Positions 26,555 to 34,170 of a DNA stretch of 64,000 nucleotides are shown one piece after another; within the stretch, counting starts at the first letter, position 1; each line of letters opens with the position of its first letter. Both the position numbers and the translations under genes were made by a program. Below the pieces are notes generated by a model. That model was not told where the DNA came from. It ran no database searches and saw only the letters and a list, made by a program, of their open reading frames with translations. This DNA is from Flagellimonas sp. S3867 (GTDB taxonomy: Bacteria > Bacteroidota > Bacteroidia > Flavobacteriales > Flavobacteriaceae), in contig NZ_JACVMN010000001.1 in NCBI RefSeq assembly GCF_014698935.1, positions 1,302,001-1,366,000 of the forward strand, read 5' to 3'.

Positions 26555-26734
26555 ATGACAACTTTTTTCGGCATCCTTTTTATTTTACTTGTGATTAACG
26601 CAGTTTTATTGATTTTTAGCGTTAACGGAGCTAGTGAGAAGTTCAAAAAACCTGTTATCAAAATTTCGGAGGCTTCAATTACCAAAATTTCCCCTGATCA
26701 ACACTCCGATGCAGCATACAAGAAAGCGGTATAG
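26555..26734 (+). CDS. small membrane protein, 59 aa (TFF-N-SVN family, copy 3)
   Basis: This ORF lies directly after a good -7 box and 16 bp before crcB. Its first 24 residues (M-T-T-F-F-G-I-L..., Asn15, then S-V-N) align without gaps with the two short ORFs at 6696 and 6904, sharing M1, T3, F4, F5, L8, L12, N15, L18 or its neighbour, S22, V23 and N24. A hydrophilic tail of about 35 residues, rich in Lys, Ser and Ile, follows, unlike the other two copies. It should be an inner-membrane single-pass protein. The proximity to crcB suggests the two share one transcript. Confidence 0.65.
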   Translation: MTTFFGILFILLVINAVLLIFSVNGASEKFKKPVIKISEASITKISPDQHSDAAYKKAV

Positions 26735-26750
26735 TTTGTACCTTTAGGGT

Positions 26751-27125
26751 ATGAAACAGGTACTTCTTGTTTTTTTGGGCGGTGGTCTGGGCAGTGCGCT
26801 CAGATACGTAATCTCCAAACCACTCAATTTAGTTTTACACAACTTCTTTTTGGGAACCTTTCTGGTTAATATTATAGGTTGTTTACTTATAGGTATTATT
26901 CTCGGTGTATCTGCACGAAACAATTTACTTTCTGCCAATGCCACTCTCTTTCTTGCCACAGGTTTTTGTGGTGGATTCACAACGTTTTCCGCCTTCGCTT
27001 TTGAAAAACATGGCCTACTAAAAAATAGTGAGCTTTTTCATTTTTCCGTTTATACCATATCCAGTATTGTTGTCGGAATAATTGCCGTTGCGCTAGGCCT
27101 TTGGCTTTCCAGACTAAGCGAATAA
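26751..27125 (+). CDS. crcB: fluoride channel CrcB/Fluc
   Basis: 124 residues with four membrane helices. The family motifs GGGLGSALRY (residues 10-19), GTFLVNIIGCLLIG (Asn in TM2) and GFCGGFTTFSAFAFE are all present. It forms an antiparallel dimer that exports fluoride from the cytoplasm. I found no fluoride riboswitch in front; the gene follows the 59-aa small membrane protein by 16 bp. Confidence 0.94.
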   Translation: MKQVLLVFLGGGLGSALRYVISKPLNLVLHNFFLGTFLVNIIGCLLIGIILGVSARNNLLSANATLFLATGFCGGFTTFSAFAFEKHGLLKNSELFHFSVYTISSIVVGIIAVALGLWLSRLSE

Positions 27126-27272
27126 ATTTCCATATAGCACCTTTCCTTTTTCTACTGACTTCTGAAGTTTCCTCAGAAGAACCGTTTTTATATTCAAAAA
27201 AAACAAGTGTTTAACCATTAAACAGTTTACTACGGAGGTTAAATATTCAATAAAGTTACTTTTTAAATCATA

Positions 27273-27369
27273 TACCCCTAAAATTGTAGGGGTTATTTTA
27301 AAATAACCGTAAAAATATTACAATACCCCTATGTTTTTGTATGGCTAGATGTCAATTCACATATATTTG
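27273..27369 (+). promoter_or_regulatory. glnK-amt control region: dyad operator, half-site and -7 box
   Basis: A dyad TACCCC-N10-GGGGTT lies at 27273-27294, overlapped by a perfect 18-bp palindrome GGTTATTTTAAAATAACC (27291-27308). A half-site TACCCCTAT follows at 27324-27332, and a -7 box TATATTTG at 27362-27369, 24 bp before the PII start codon. The centre of the dyad is 78.5 bp from the start of the -7 box. The region before the GSII gene has the same dyad at exactly the same distance. There is no TTG at -33, which suggests the promoter needs an activator. Confidence 0.65.
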
Positions 27370-27392
27370 ACCCATCAATTAACTACTTAAAT

Positions 27393-27731
27393 ATGAAAAA
27401 AGTTGAAGCAATTATTAGAAAATCCAAATTTGATGAAGTCAAAAAGGCACTTCATGAGATTGAGGTAAACTTCTTCAGTTACTGGGACGTAACCGGAGTA
27501 GGCAATGAGAAACAAGGGCATGTGTACCGTGGTATTTCCTATAGTACTTCCGATATACAGCGTAGGTACTTGGTCATCGTAGTATCGGACAGTTTTTTAG
27601 AACGAACCGTGAATACTTTGCTAGATGCCGCATCCACAGGAAATGTAGGTGATGGTAAAATATTCGTTTCCGATGTTATCGAGGCCTATCGAATCAGAAC
27701 CAAGGAAAACGGAAGTGCCGGAATTAACTAA
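27393..27731 (+). CDS. glnK: PII-family nitrogen signal protein (GlnK-type)
   Basis: 112 residues with the PII hallmarks: the T-loop GHVYRGISY with Tyr50 at the position of the uridylylated Tyr51 in E. coli, followed by the B-loop AASTGNVGDGKIFV and the C-loop YRIRTKEN. It forms a trimer that binds ATP/ADP and 2-oxoglutarate and docks on AmtB to shut ammonium uptake. amtB follows 33 bp downstream, so the two are cotranscribed. Upstream is a dyad motif shared with the GSII promoter. Confidence 0.96.
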   Translation: MKKVEAIIRKSKFDEVKKALHEIEVNFFSYWDVTGVGNEKQGHVYRGISYSTSDIQRRYLVIVVSDSFLERTVNTLLDAASTGNVGDGKIFVSDVIEAYRIRTKENGSAGIN

Positions 27732-27764
27732 CCACTAAACTTAACTCACAATACTTAAAAGATT

Positions 27765-29021
27765 ATGGACGCAGGATTATTTACAGCGAATAACGTTTGG
27801 ATGATGATTTGTACCGCATTGGTGTTTTTTATGCACTTGGGGTTCTCCTTTTTGGAAATCGGTCTCACCAGACAAAAGAATACAGTAAATATTTTATTTA
27901 AAAACGTATTTATTATATGTGTTGGACTCCTATTATATTATATAGGTGGATTCAATTTAATGTATCCCGGCTTTGAAGATGGGGATTGGGGCTTTTTAAA
28001 ATTTGCAGGTTTCGGAATAGCAGCACCTGAAAACGGAATGACTCCAGAATATGCAGATGGAGGATATACTTGGTGGACAGACTTTTTGTTCCAAGGTATG
28101 TTTGCGGCAACGGCGGCAACCATTGTTTCCGGTGCAGTTGCTGAAAGGGTAAAACTTAAAAGTTTTATGCTCTTTACCATATTATATGTTGGATTGGTAT
28201 ACCCAATTGTAGGTTCATGGCAATGGGGAGGCGGCTTCCTTTCTTCTCTTTCTTTTGGAGAGGCCGAAGGGTTCTACGATTTTGCAGGTTCTACCTTGGT
28301 ACATTCTGTCGGTGGATGGGGAGCTTTGATAGCCATTTATCTACTTGGAGCTAGAATAGGAAAATTTGGTGATGACGGAAAACCCAAGGCTATTCCAGGT
28401 CATAACCTACCGCTTGCAGCCGCTGGCGTATTAATTCTTTGGGTGGGGTGGTTCGGATTTAACGGTGGGTCCGTACTATCGGCCGATCCCGAATTGACCT
28501 CATTGGTTTTAGTTACAACTTCGTTGGCGGCAGCTGCTGGAGGAGTATCAGCTTTTGTAACTTCATTGTTCGCATACAAAACCTACGATCTTACTATGTT
28601 CTTAAACGGAATCTTGGGTGGTTTGGTAGGAATCACGGCTGGAGCTGATCAAATGTCTCCCAATGAAGCAGTAATCATCGGTTTAATCGCGGGTGTGGTA
28701 ATTGTTGCTGGCGTTGCATTGGTTGACAAGCTTAAGCTTGACGATCCGGTTGGAGCTGTAGCAGTTCACTTGATCTGTGGAATGTGGGGAACCTTAGCCG
28801 TAGGTATTTTTGGGGCAATGGCAGGTTTTGACCAGTTCTTAGTGCAATTGGCAGGAATCGGCGCAGCGGCCACGTTCTGTACCTTGACCGCATTTATTAT
28901 TCTGTTTACCATCAAAAAGGTGTCTGGAATTCGAGTGGATGAGCAGGAAGAACTACAAGGATTGGATATACATGAGCATGGAATGGATGCATATGCAGAT
29001 TTTAGAATGAATCAACACTAA
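27765..29021 (+). CDS. amtB: ammonium transporter AmtB
   Basis: 418 residues with about 11 membrane helices. Conserved segments include FQGMFAATAATIVSGAVAER, GSTLVHSVGGWGAL with the pore His, and AVHLICGMWGTLAVGIFG with the second pore His. It takes up ammonium across the inner membrane; PII from the gene 33 bp upstream would gate it. The C-terminus is a short cytoplasmic tail (about 30 residues). A perfect 11-bp hairpin lies between this gene and the porin gene. Confidence 0.96.
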   Translation: MDAGLFTANNVWMMICTALVFFMHLGFSFLEIGLTRQKNTVNILFKNVFIICVGLLLYYIGGFNLMYPGFEDGDWGFLKFAGFGIAAPENGMTPEYADGGYTWWTDFLFQGMFAATAATIVSGAVAERVKLKSFMLFTILYVGLVYPIVGSWQWGGGFLSSLSFGEAEGFYDFAGSTLVHSVGGWGALIAIYLLGARIGKFGDDGKPKAIPGHNLPLAAAGVLILWVGWFGFNGGSVLSADPELTSLVLVTTSLAAAAGGVSAFVTSLFAYKTYDLTMFLNGILGGLVGITAGADQMSPNEAVIIGLIAGVVIVAGVALVDKLKLDDPVGAVAVHLICGMWGTLAVGIFGAMAGFDQFLVQLAGIGAAATFCTLTAFIILFTIKKVSGIRVDEQEELQGLDIHEHGMDAYADFRMNQH

Positions 29022-29034
29022 CATTAAAAAAGGA

Positions 29035-29062
29035 AACGGAGCGTTTGGCAGAACGCTCCGTT
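29035..29062 (+). terminator. hairpin between amtB and the porin gene
   Basis: Perfect 11-bp stem AACGGAGCGTT / AACGCTCCGTT with loop TGGCAG. There is no long T tract, so it may be an attenuator, an mRNA-stabilising hairpin or a weak terminator that lowers porin expression. Confidence 0.6.
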
Positions 29063-29140
29063 AAATAACCTTTTTCACTGAACAATCTCTATTTAAAACA
29101 AATAAATGCTTCAGTATGAGGCACCTAAATGATTAAGATT

Positions 29141-30196
29141 ATGAAAACGATTATCAGCACAAAATACATAAAAAAAATAGCTTTTTTAGCTTTCGCAAGC
29201 GTATCAACAATTGCTCTTTCGCAGGAGGAAGAAGAGGTCAAAACCAAGTTTGAATTCAGCGGAACTGTTGATGCTTATTACAGAACCAACCTTACAGCAC
29301 CCAATGGTGAAGATGCCATTGCGCCAGGATCATCCTTTGCAAATTTAGATGGATTTTCATTGGGCATGGCCAACCTAATCGCCAACTACGAAGGTGAAAA
29401 AGTGGGCTTTGTGGCTGACTTGGTATTTGGACCAAGAGGAACAGATGCTATTTTTGCATCGCCAATGTACTCGGCCACAGGAGATGTTGTTAACCAATTG
29501 TATGTATATTGGAATGTAAGCGAGGATGTAACCTTAACCTTTGGTAATTTCAATACCTTTTTGGGGTACGAGGTAATTTCACCAGCCGCTAACTTTAACT
29601 ACAGTACATCTTACCTGTTTTCATACGGGCCATTTAGCCATACTGGTTTAAAGGCTGATTTTGATCTAGGAAATGATTGGAGCGCCATGTTGGCTGTAAT
29701 GAATCCGACCGATTTGACCGAACTAAATGGAACAGGGGATTATGCTGTTGGAGCACAATTGGGATACTCAGGTCAGTTCTTGAATTTCTTGTATAGTCAA
29801 GGTGGATTTGAAATCGACTACACAGGTGGGTTTGATGTAACCGAAGATTTCTTTTTAGGAATCAATGCTGCACATTTCAGTCAAGAGGATGACGGAGGAA
29901 GCTTTACGGGAATAGCCCTTTACCCTCAATTGGTCACCTCTGAAAACTTTACTATTGGATTAAGGGGTGAATACTTTATGGAAGGAGATTTCTTCGGAGC
30001 AATAGGAGCTTCTGATGCCGACGGAGATTCCAGCGTTTTGGCTTTAACCCTTACAGGAAGTGCAACAATCGGAGACTTGATCTTAAAACCTGAAATCCGT
30101 TTGGACAGTGCTTCGGAAGACGCTTTCATTGATAACGATGCTGATCCATCTGCAAGCTTGGCTTCCGTACTTTTTGCAGCTATTTATTCGTTCTAA
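29141..30196 (+). CDS. outer-membrane porin (OmpL-like beta-barrel)
   Basis: About 351 residues from the ATG at 29141 (the frame opens 4 codons earlier). It begins with a Sec signal peptide ending ALSQ, then a barrel rich in aromatic-ended strands (AYYRTN, YSTSYLFSYGPF, GLRGEYF) and ends in a terminal Phe (ASVLFAAIYSF), the BAM signal. It resembles the beta-barrel porin-2 (OmpL-like) family. It lies downstream of amtB on the same strand, and pairs with Amt in other flavobacteria from my memory. An inferred role is letting ammonium or other N solutes across the outer membrane. Confidence 0.82.
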   Translation: MKTIISTKYIKKIAFLAFASVSTIALSQEEEEVKTKFEFSGTVDAYYRTNLTAPNGEDAIAPGSSFANLDGFSLGMANLIANYEGEKVGFVADLVFGPRGTDAIFASPMYSATGDVVNQLYVYWNVSEDVTLTFGNFNTFLGYEVISPAANFNYSTSYLFSYGPFSHTGLKADFDLGNDWSAMLAVMNPTDLTELNGTGDYAVGAQLGYSGQFLNFLYSQGGFEIDYTGGFDVTEDFFLGINAAHFSQEDDGGSFTGIALYPQLVTSENFTIGLRGEYFMEGDFFGAIGASDADGDSSVLALTLTGSATIGDLILKPEIRLDSASEDAFIDNDADPSASLASVLFAAIYSF

Positions 30197-30220
30197 CCCA
30201 AACAATTATAGAATTGAACT

Positions 30221-30250
30221 AAAAGCCCTATTCTAAAGAATAGGGCTTTT
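30221..30250. terminator. bidirectional terminator between porin and DUF1684 genes
   Basis: 14-bp perfect stem AAAAGCCCTATTCT / AGAATAGGGCTTTT with a 2-nt loop. On the minus strand it overlaps the end of the DUF1684 coding region (stop at 30249). Confidence 0.88.
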
Positions 30251-30887
30251 ACAGTTTTAAAAAATCCTTCACTCCTGCTCTCACCGGAGTTCTCAAATAA
30301 TTTTGCCTCGGTACTAGAGGGCAGGAGTATTTTTTGTTATAAACGCAGTAAGGGTTATATGCTTTGTTGAAATCGATTAAAATGGCATTCCCCTTCGGAA
30401 TGGTAAGATCAATATAACGACCTCCACCGTAGGTTTCATTCCCATTGGTTTCATCCAAAAACGGCAAAAACAGATAATCTTTATATTTCTCCTGCGTAAG
30501 TAACTCTGGGGTTTGATAAATTTCCAGCTCATGTCGTTTTCCGTTCAACTCAAAGTGAGCAATTCCATATAACACTTCTTCGGTTTTTTCGTCCGTGGTG
30601 GTATCCAACAAAAAAGGAACCGCATCCGGCGTTCTTTCAAACCTGGCTTGCACCATATACGTGGTATCTGGACCAAAAAAATCCAGCCCCTCAAAATCTT
30701 TACGATATTTATCTGGCAATGGCGATGTTTTAGGGTCCTTAAAACTCTTATTCAACTCATTTTGAAAATCCAGTATTTCCTTTACCCTAGACGATTCTAT
30801 TTGTACAGTTTCATTGGAAACATGATATTTTTTATCCGATTTGCAGCTGGTCATCATGAACAAAGCCAAAAGTATTGGGCGTACCAT
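30249..30887 (-). CDS. DUF1684-family lipoprotein
   Basis: 212 residues: signal peptide MVRPILLALFMMTSC, lipobox MTSC. The body matches DUF1684: PFLDETNGNETYGGGRYIDLTIPKGNAILIDFNKAYNPYCVYNKKYSCPLVPRQNYL is the diagnostic C-terminal half, with two Cys in YCVYNKKYSC that may bind metal or form a disulfide. It is anchored in the envelope. Function unknown. It converges on the porin gene over a shared terminator. Confidence 0.85.
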   Translation of the reverse strand: MVRPILLALFMMTSCKSDKKYHVSNETVQIESSRVKEILDFQNELNKSFKDPKTSPLPDKYRKDFEGLDFFGPDTTYMVQARFERTPDAVPFLLDTTTDEKTEEVLYGIAHFELNGKRHELEIYQTPELLTQEKYKDYLFLPFLDETNGNETYGGGRYIDLTIPKGNAILIDFNKAYNPYCVYNKKYSCPLVPRQNYLRTPVRAGVKDFLKL

Positions 30888-30970
30888 TTTCTTAAATTAG
30901 TTTGATATAAAAGTAATGGAAATCATTCTTAGTAGTACCTTAGTACAGCTTCTTTTAAGTTGTGATTCTT

Positions 30971-31702
30971 ATGAAAAACTCGATTATTTTGATGGTGTTG
31001 TTTTTTGCAACCTCCTGTATTTCCAAAAAAGAAGGTGAGCAGATCAGTTCAATTGAAAGGATTTTACCTGAACTTGCTACAGATAGATATAATGTTGGTT
31101 TTTTAATCATGGATGGGGTTTACAATACCGAGTTCACTGCTCCTTACGATATTTTTCAACATACACAGTATCGGAAAAACATTAAGGCGATGAACACCTT
31201 TACCGTTGCCAACACCCTGAATCCTATAACATCCTTTGAAGGCGTTCGTATTCTTCCAGATTTTGATTACACCAAGGATTCCATTCCCGATATTGACATT
31301 TTGGTGGTGCCAAGTGCAGAACATCATTTGGATACGGATCTACAGGACACCGTAATGCTCAATTTTGTAAAGAGAATAAGTAAAGATGCCATGTTTGTGA
31401 CCTCGCATTGCGATGGGGCCTTCGTTTTGGCAAAAACCGGAATTTTGGATGAAGTTGCCTCTACCACATTTCCCAGTGATATTCCAAAGTACAAAAACAT
31501 GTTCCCTCATTTAAATGTAAAGGACAGTGTTCTTTTTGTGCATGATGGAAAATTTATTACTTCGGCAGGAGGGGCCAAAAGTTTTGAGGCCGCACTTTAC
31601 CTGTGTGAGCATTTGTACGGAAAGGAAATAGCCGAATCGATTGCTGGTGGATTAGTTATTGACTGGAATCTTGATGAAGTCCCCAGGTTTATTCCTCATT
31701 GA
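30971..31702 (+). CDS. DJ-1/PfpI-family lipoprotein
   Basis: 243 residues from the ATG at 30971, with lipoprotein signal MKNSIILMVLFFATSC. The DJ-1/PfpI glutaminase-like domain is clear: VGFLIMDGVYNTEFTAPYDIF, DILVVPSAEHH, and the nucleophile elbow VTSHCDGAFVLAKTG with the conserved Cys, followed by FITSAGGAKSFEAALYLCEHL. Most members are cytoplasmic; a lipoprotein form places this one in the envelope, with unknown substrate (deglycase, amidase or transcriptional sensor roles are seen in relatives). It overlaps the end of the convergent gene by 14 bp. Confidence 0.87.
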   Translation: MKNSIILMVLFFATSCISKKEGEQISSIERILPELATDRYNVGFLIMDGVYNTEFTAPYDIFQHTQYRKNIKAMNTFTVANTLNPITSFEGVRILPDFDYTKDSIPDIDILVVPSAEHHLDTDLQDTVMLNFVKRISKDAMFVTSHCDGAFVLAKTGILDEVASTTFPSDIPKYKNMFPHLNVKDSVLFVHDGKFITSAGGAKSFEAALYLCEHLYGKEIAESIAGGLVIDWNLDEVPRFIPH

Positions 31703-33104
31703 TTTGATATCGTGCATCCTTCAAATATTTGGAAACCAACTCATTGAATTTTGAATCAATACGAAGTAGGGCAGTATCTTCCAGGTCATATAGTCTATCT
31801 GCATCATTAAATCCTTTTTTCAAGGCCTCTTCCAAATAAAAGAGTGCTGTGCCAAAATCTTCATTTTTAGCGCTCAGTGAAATAATATTTAGATAAAAGT
31901 CAAAATTTTCAGGTTCCAAAATAGTCTTCAGCATATATAAAAACGCAAGTGCATCTTCATCAATTAATGCCTCAGAATTTATGATATCAATATTATCCTC
32001 GGCCAAGGCATTGACATAACCCAACAGTCTGTTGCCCATTTCTTTTTCATATGGATTTGTACCCTTTCTGAATTTATCCAATTCCGTCATTTGATAATTC
32101 CACCAACCCAAATTATTGAAGTTGTGCGTAATAACATCCTCTTCTATATAGTATTGATAATCTTCTTTAAGCAATGATTCTTTGAGCATGGCCGCATTTT
32201 CACCTCTTTTCATCCCTTTAAAAATACGATCTCTACGTAATTCTTTTTGAACCATCCGAAGTGAATCAAGATTCTTGTACACACCATAAATTGACATCAT
32301 CTCAACCATATGTTGCTCGGCTAACAAAAACTTTTTTAAACTTTTAAGCTCGTTCACTTTTTTTAGGTCATCAGCATAAACTTTGTTTACAAATGCGGAA
32401 TCTGTTGGAATAACTCTTTTGCGCATTGCAGCCAAAGTAAAATATTGGAGCGCTTTGGATAAATACCCTGCTTCTGGCCAATCTTTGGATTGTCGGTACA
32501 ATAATAATTGGTTTGGAAACCTGAACCTATCGAGCACTCTTTTCATTGCCCGCATTGAGGTGTAATTGTAATTGTTCTTGTTGCTAATGCCAATAAAATG
32601 AAAAGGTCGTTTGGGACTCAACAACTCAACATTGGCAATGGATGCTCCAACGGATAAAGCCCCTTTTACTTCTTTGACAAAAAGAGGAACCAAATTGGCG
32701 AAGCGACCACCGGAACCTGCCCCGGCAGCATAAACACGGGATTTTCCTATGGGCAGAATGTCTAAAACTCTATGAAACGTCCTCCCAGTTATGAGCATAT
32801 TATCAGAAAGCGAAAGGCTATCCGCGAGCTTGGGAGCGGCCAAAACATATCCTTCTTCCTCTGCCGCATTTAAAAACATGGAAAGGGTTTGCTTTTCCTT
32901 TCCGTCCATATCGAAGACCAACAACAAAGGCCATTGCTTCTCTGTTGTAAAATTGGTCGGCAAGTACAATGAAAAGGTATCGGATACTGAATCGTTAACA
33001 GGCAACGCTTGCAGGATAGCGCCTTTTTTCAATACTATTTGCTGTGATACCACGATTTGCATAGCAATCATAGCAAAAAAAAGCGGTACGTATTTTTTAC
33101 TCAT
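31689..33104 (-). CDS. exported protein: alpha/beta-hydrolase-like N-terminus with helical repeats
   Basis: 471 residues with a Sec signal peptide (MSKKYVPLFFAMIAMQIVVSQ). Residues about 40-230 resemble an alpha/beta hydrolase: WPLLLVFDMDGK, VLAAPKLADSLSL and AAGAGSGGRFANLV (a G-x-G-S-G-G elbow with the usual first Gly replaced). The rest is helical with TPR-like pairs (DFGTALFYLEEALKKGFNDADRLYDL). The N-terminal module may be an esterase or a non-catalytic relative, the C-terminal one a binding platform. Divergent and 14 bp overlapping with the DJ-1 gene at its 3' end. Confidence 0.75.
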   Translation of the reverse strand: MSKKYVPLFFAMIAMQIVVSQQIVLKKGAILQALPVNDSVSDTFSLYLPTNFTTEKQWPLLLVFDMDGKEKQTLSMFLNAAEEEGYVLAAPKLADSLSLSDNMLITGRTFHRVLDILPIGKSRVYAAGAGSGGRFANLVPLFVKEVKGALSVGASIANVELLSPKRPFHFIGISNKNNYNYTSMRAMKRVLDRFRFPNQLLLYRQSKDWPEAGYLSKALQYFTLAAMRKRVIPTDSAFVNKVYADDLKKVNELKSLKKFLLAEQHMVEMMSIYGVYKNLDSLRMVQKELRRDRIFKGMKRGENAAMLKESLLKEDYQYYIEEDVITHNFNNLGWWNYQMTELDKFRKGTNPYEKEMGNRLLGYVNALAEDNIDIINSEALIDEDALAFLYMLKTILEPENFDFYLNIISLSAKNEDFGTALFYLEEALKKGFNDADRLYDLEDTALLRIDSKFNELVSKYLKDARYQINEE

Positions 33105-33177
33105 AACTCTTTCATAGCAAAAATCTAGCCAAAAAGATTATCCTTTGGCTCAACATAAAATTAAACTAAAAAAACGA

Positions 33178-33624
33178 TCAATCCTTAACATCTGTAATGG
33201 GCGCGTTGGCAACAACATTTGAAAGCACAATGTGGGTGCGACATTCACCGTATGCGATCAGTTCATCAATAAACTTTTCTAAATGCACTTGATCTTTGAG
33301 CACCACTTCCATGATAATATTTTCATTCCCGGTGATTCGGTAACAATTGACCACTTCTTTGTAGGTGCCGACCTTGTTTAGAAAGGGTTTTAACTTACCC
33401 ATAAAAGCCCTCAACATTATTATCGCCTTTAACTGGTGGCCAGCCAGTGCATAGGAAACATTGGTGTTATACCCTTCTATAATACCCAAATCTTCCATTT
33501 TTTTTACTCTTTCGGCTACTGCAGGAGGCGTTAGCCCCACCTTTCGCCCAATATTGGCAAAAGACTCCCTCGCATTTTGTTGGAGGCATGTTAAAATTTC
33601 CCAATTAAGTTCGTCGATTTGCAT
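33178..33624 (-). CDS. Lrp/AsnC-family transcriptional regulator
   Basis: 148 residues: winged HTH at the N-terminus (LNWEILTCLQQNARESFANIGRKVGLTPPAVAERVKKMEDLGII, helix 2 with the recognition helix TPPAVAERVKKM) and a RAM ligand-binding domain (GNENIIMEVVLKDQVHLEKFIDEL). It should form dimers or octamers responding to an amino acid. Its target is not shown; the IcmF gene beyond the next small gene is a candidate because IcmF acts on branched-chain acyl-CoA. This is inference. Confidence 0.93.
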   Translation of the reverse strand: MQIDELNWEILTCLQQNARESFANIGRKVGLTPPAVAERVKKMEDLGIIEGYNTNVSYALAGHQLKAIIMLRAFMGKLKPFLNKVGTYKEVVNCYRITGNENIIMEVVLKDQVHLEKFIDELIAYGECRTHIVLSNVVANAPITDVKD

Positions 33625-33744
33625 AACAAGAAATTTCTGTGCTAAAAATTTGTAATTTAAAGTAATTTAGTGTTTTTGCTTTAGAAATCAAAGTCAGGTT
33701 ATCTTATTCCTACGTAATTTTATACTAGAAAATTGCTAGAAAAA

Positions 33745-34146
33745 ATGGAGAGAAATTCTTTAAATTCTCTTGGAATATACCGAAAATCGTTGGCTTTGCG
33801 TGACATGAGTGAAGCTGTGGCCCATTATTTCTCTTATAATAGGGATAGATTGTCATTACGTAAAATCGATAATTTTCGGAATGATATTTCCGATTCACTG
33901 ATGACCGATGCATCTTTGATCACCAAAGAAGTGGAAATGGCTGCGCTTAGCAACTCCTATTCGGTCCGGATGAAAAGCTTGACCTTCATCAACATCATGA
34001 CCCGTAACATTTTGGCCTATTGTAATGGTCTAGAGCGGGATGGTGTTAAGGAAAAGGAATACTTGAATTTGCTCAGAAGGGAAATTAAAACGTTTAGGTC
34101 TTCCTTTAAAAAATGGAGAAAATCATTCAATAACGGAAACGATTAA
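33745..34146 (+). CDS. hypothetical helical protein, 133 aa
   Basis: I do not recognise the family. From the ATG at 33745 (the frame opens with TTG at 33733) it gives MERNSLNSLGIYRKSLALRD, a mostly helical, highly basic protein (many Lys and Arg, C-terminal FKKWRKSFNN). No signal or membrane helix. It could be a four-helix bundle of the type that binds nucleic acid or ribosomes, but nothing diagnostic is visible. It lies between the divergent Lrp gene and the convergent IcmF gene. Confidence 0.7.
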   Translation: MERNSLNSLGIYRKSLALRDMSEAVAHYFSYNRDRLSLRKIDNFRNDISDSLMTDASLITKEVEMAALSNSYSVRMKSLTFINIMTRNILAYCNGLERDGVKEKEYLNLLRREIKTFRSSFKKWRKSFNNGND

Positions 34147-34170
34147 AACGGTTTTGTCCTAAATCTGCGC

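Noticed and set aside
33636..33744. TTG start at 33733 for the 133-aa protein
   Set aside because: The ATG at 33745 four codons later is a better start; the TTG adds only LEK and gives no benefit.
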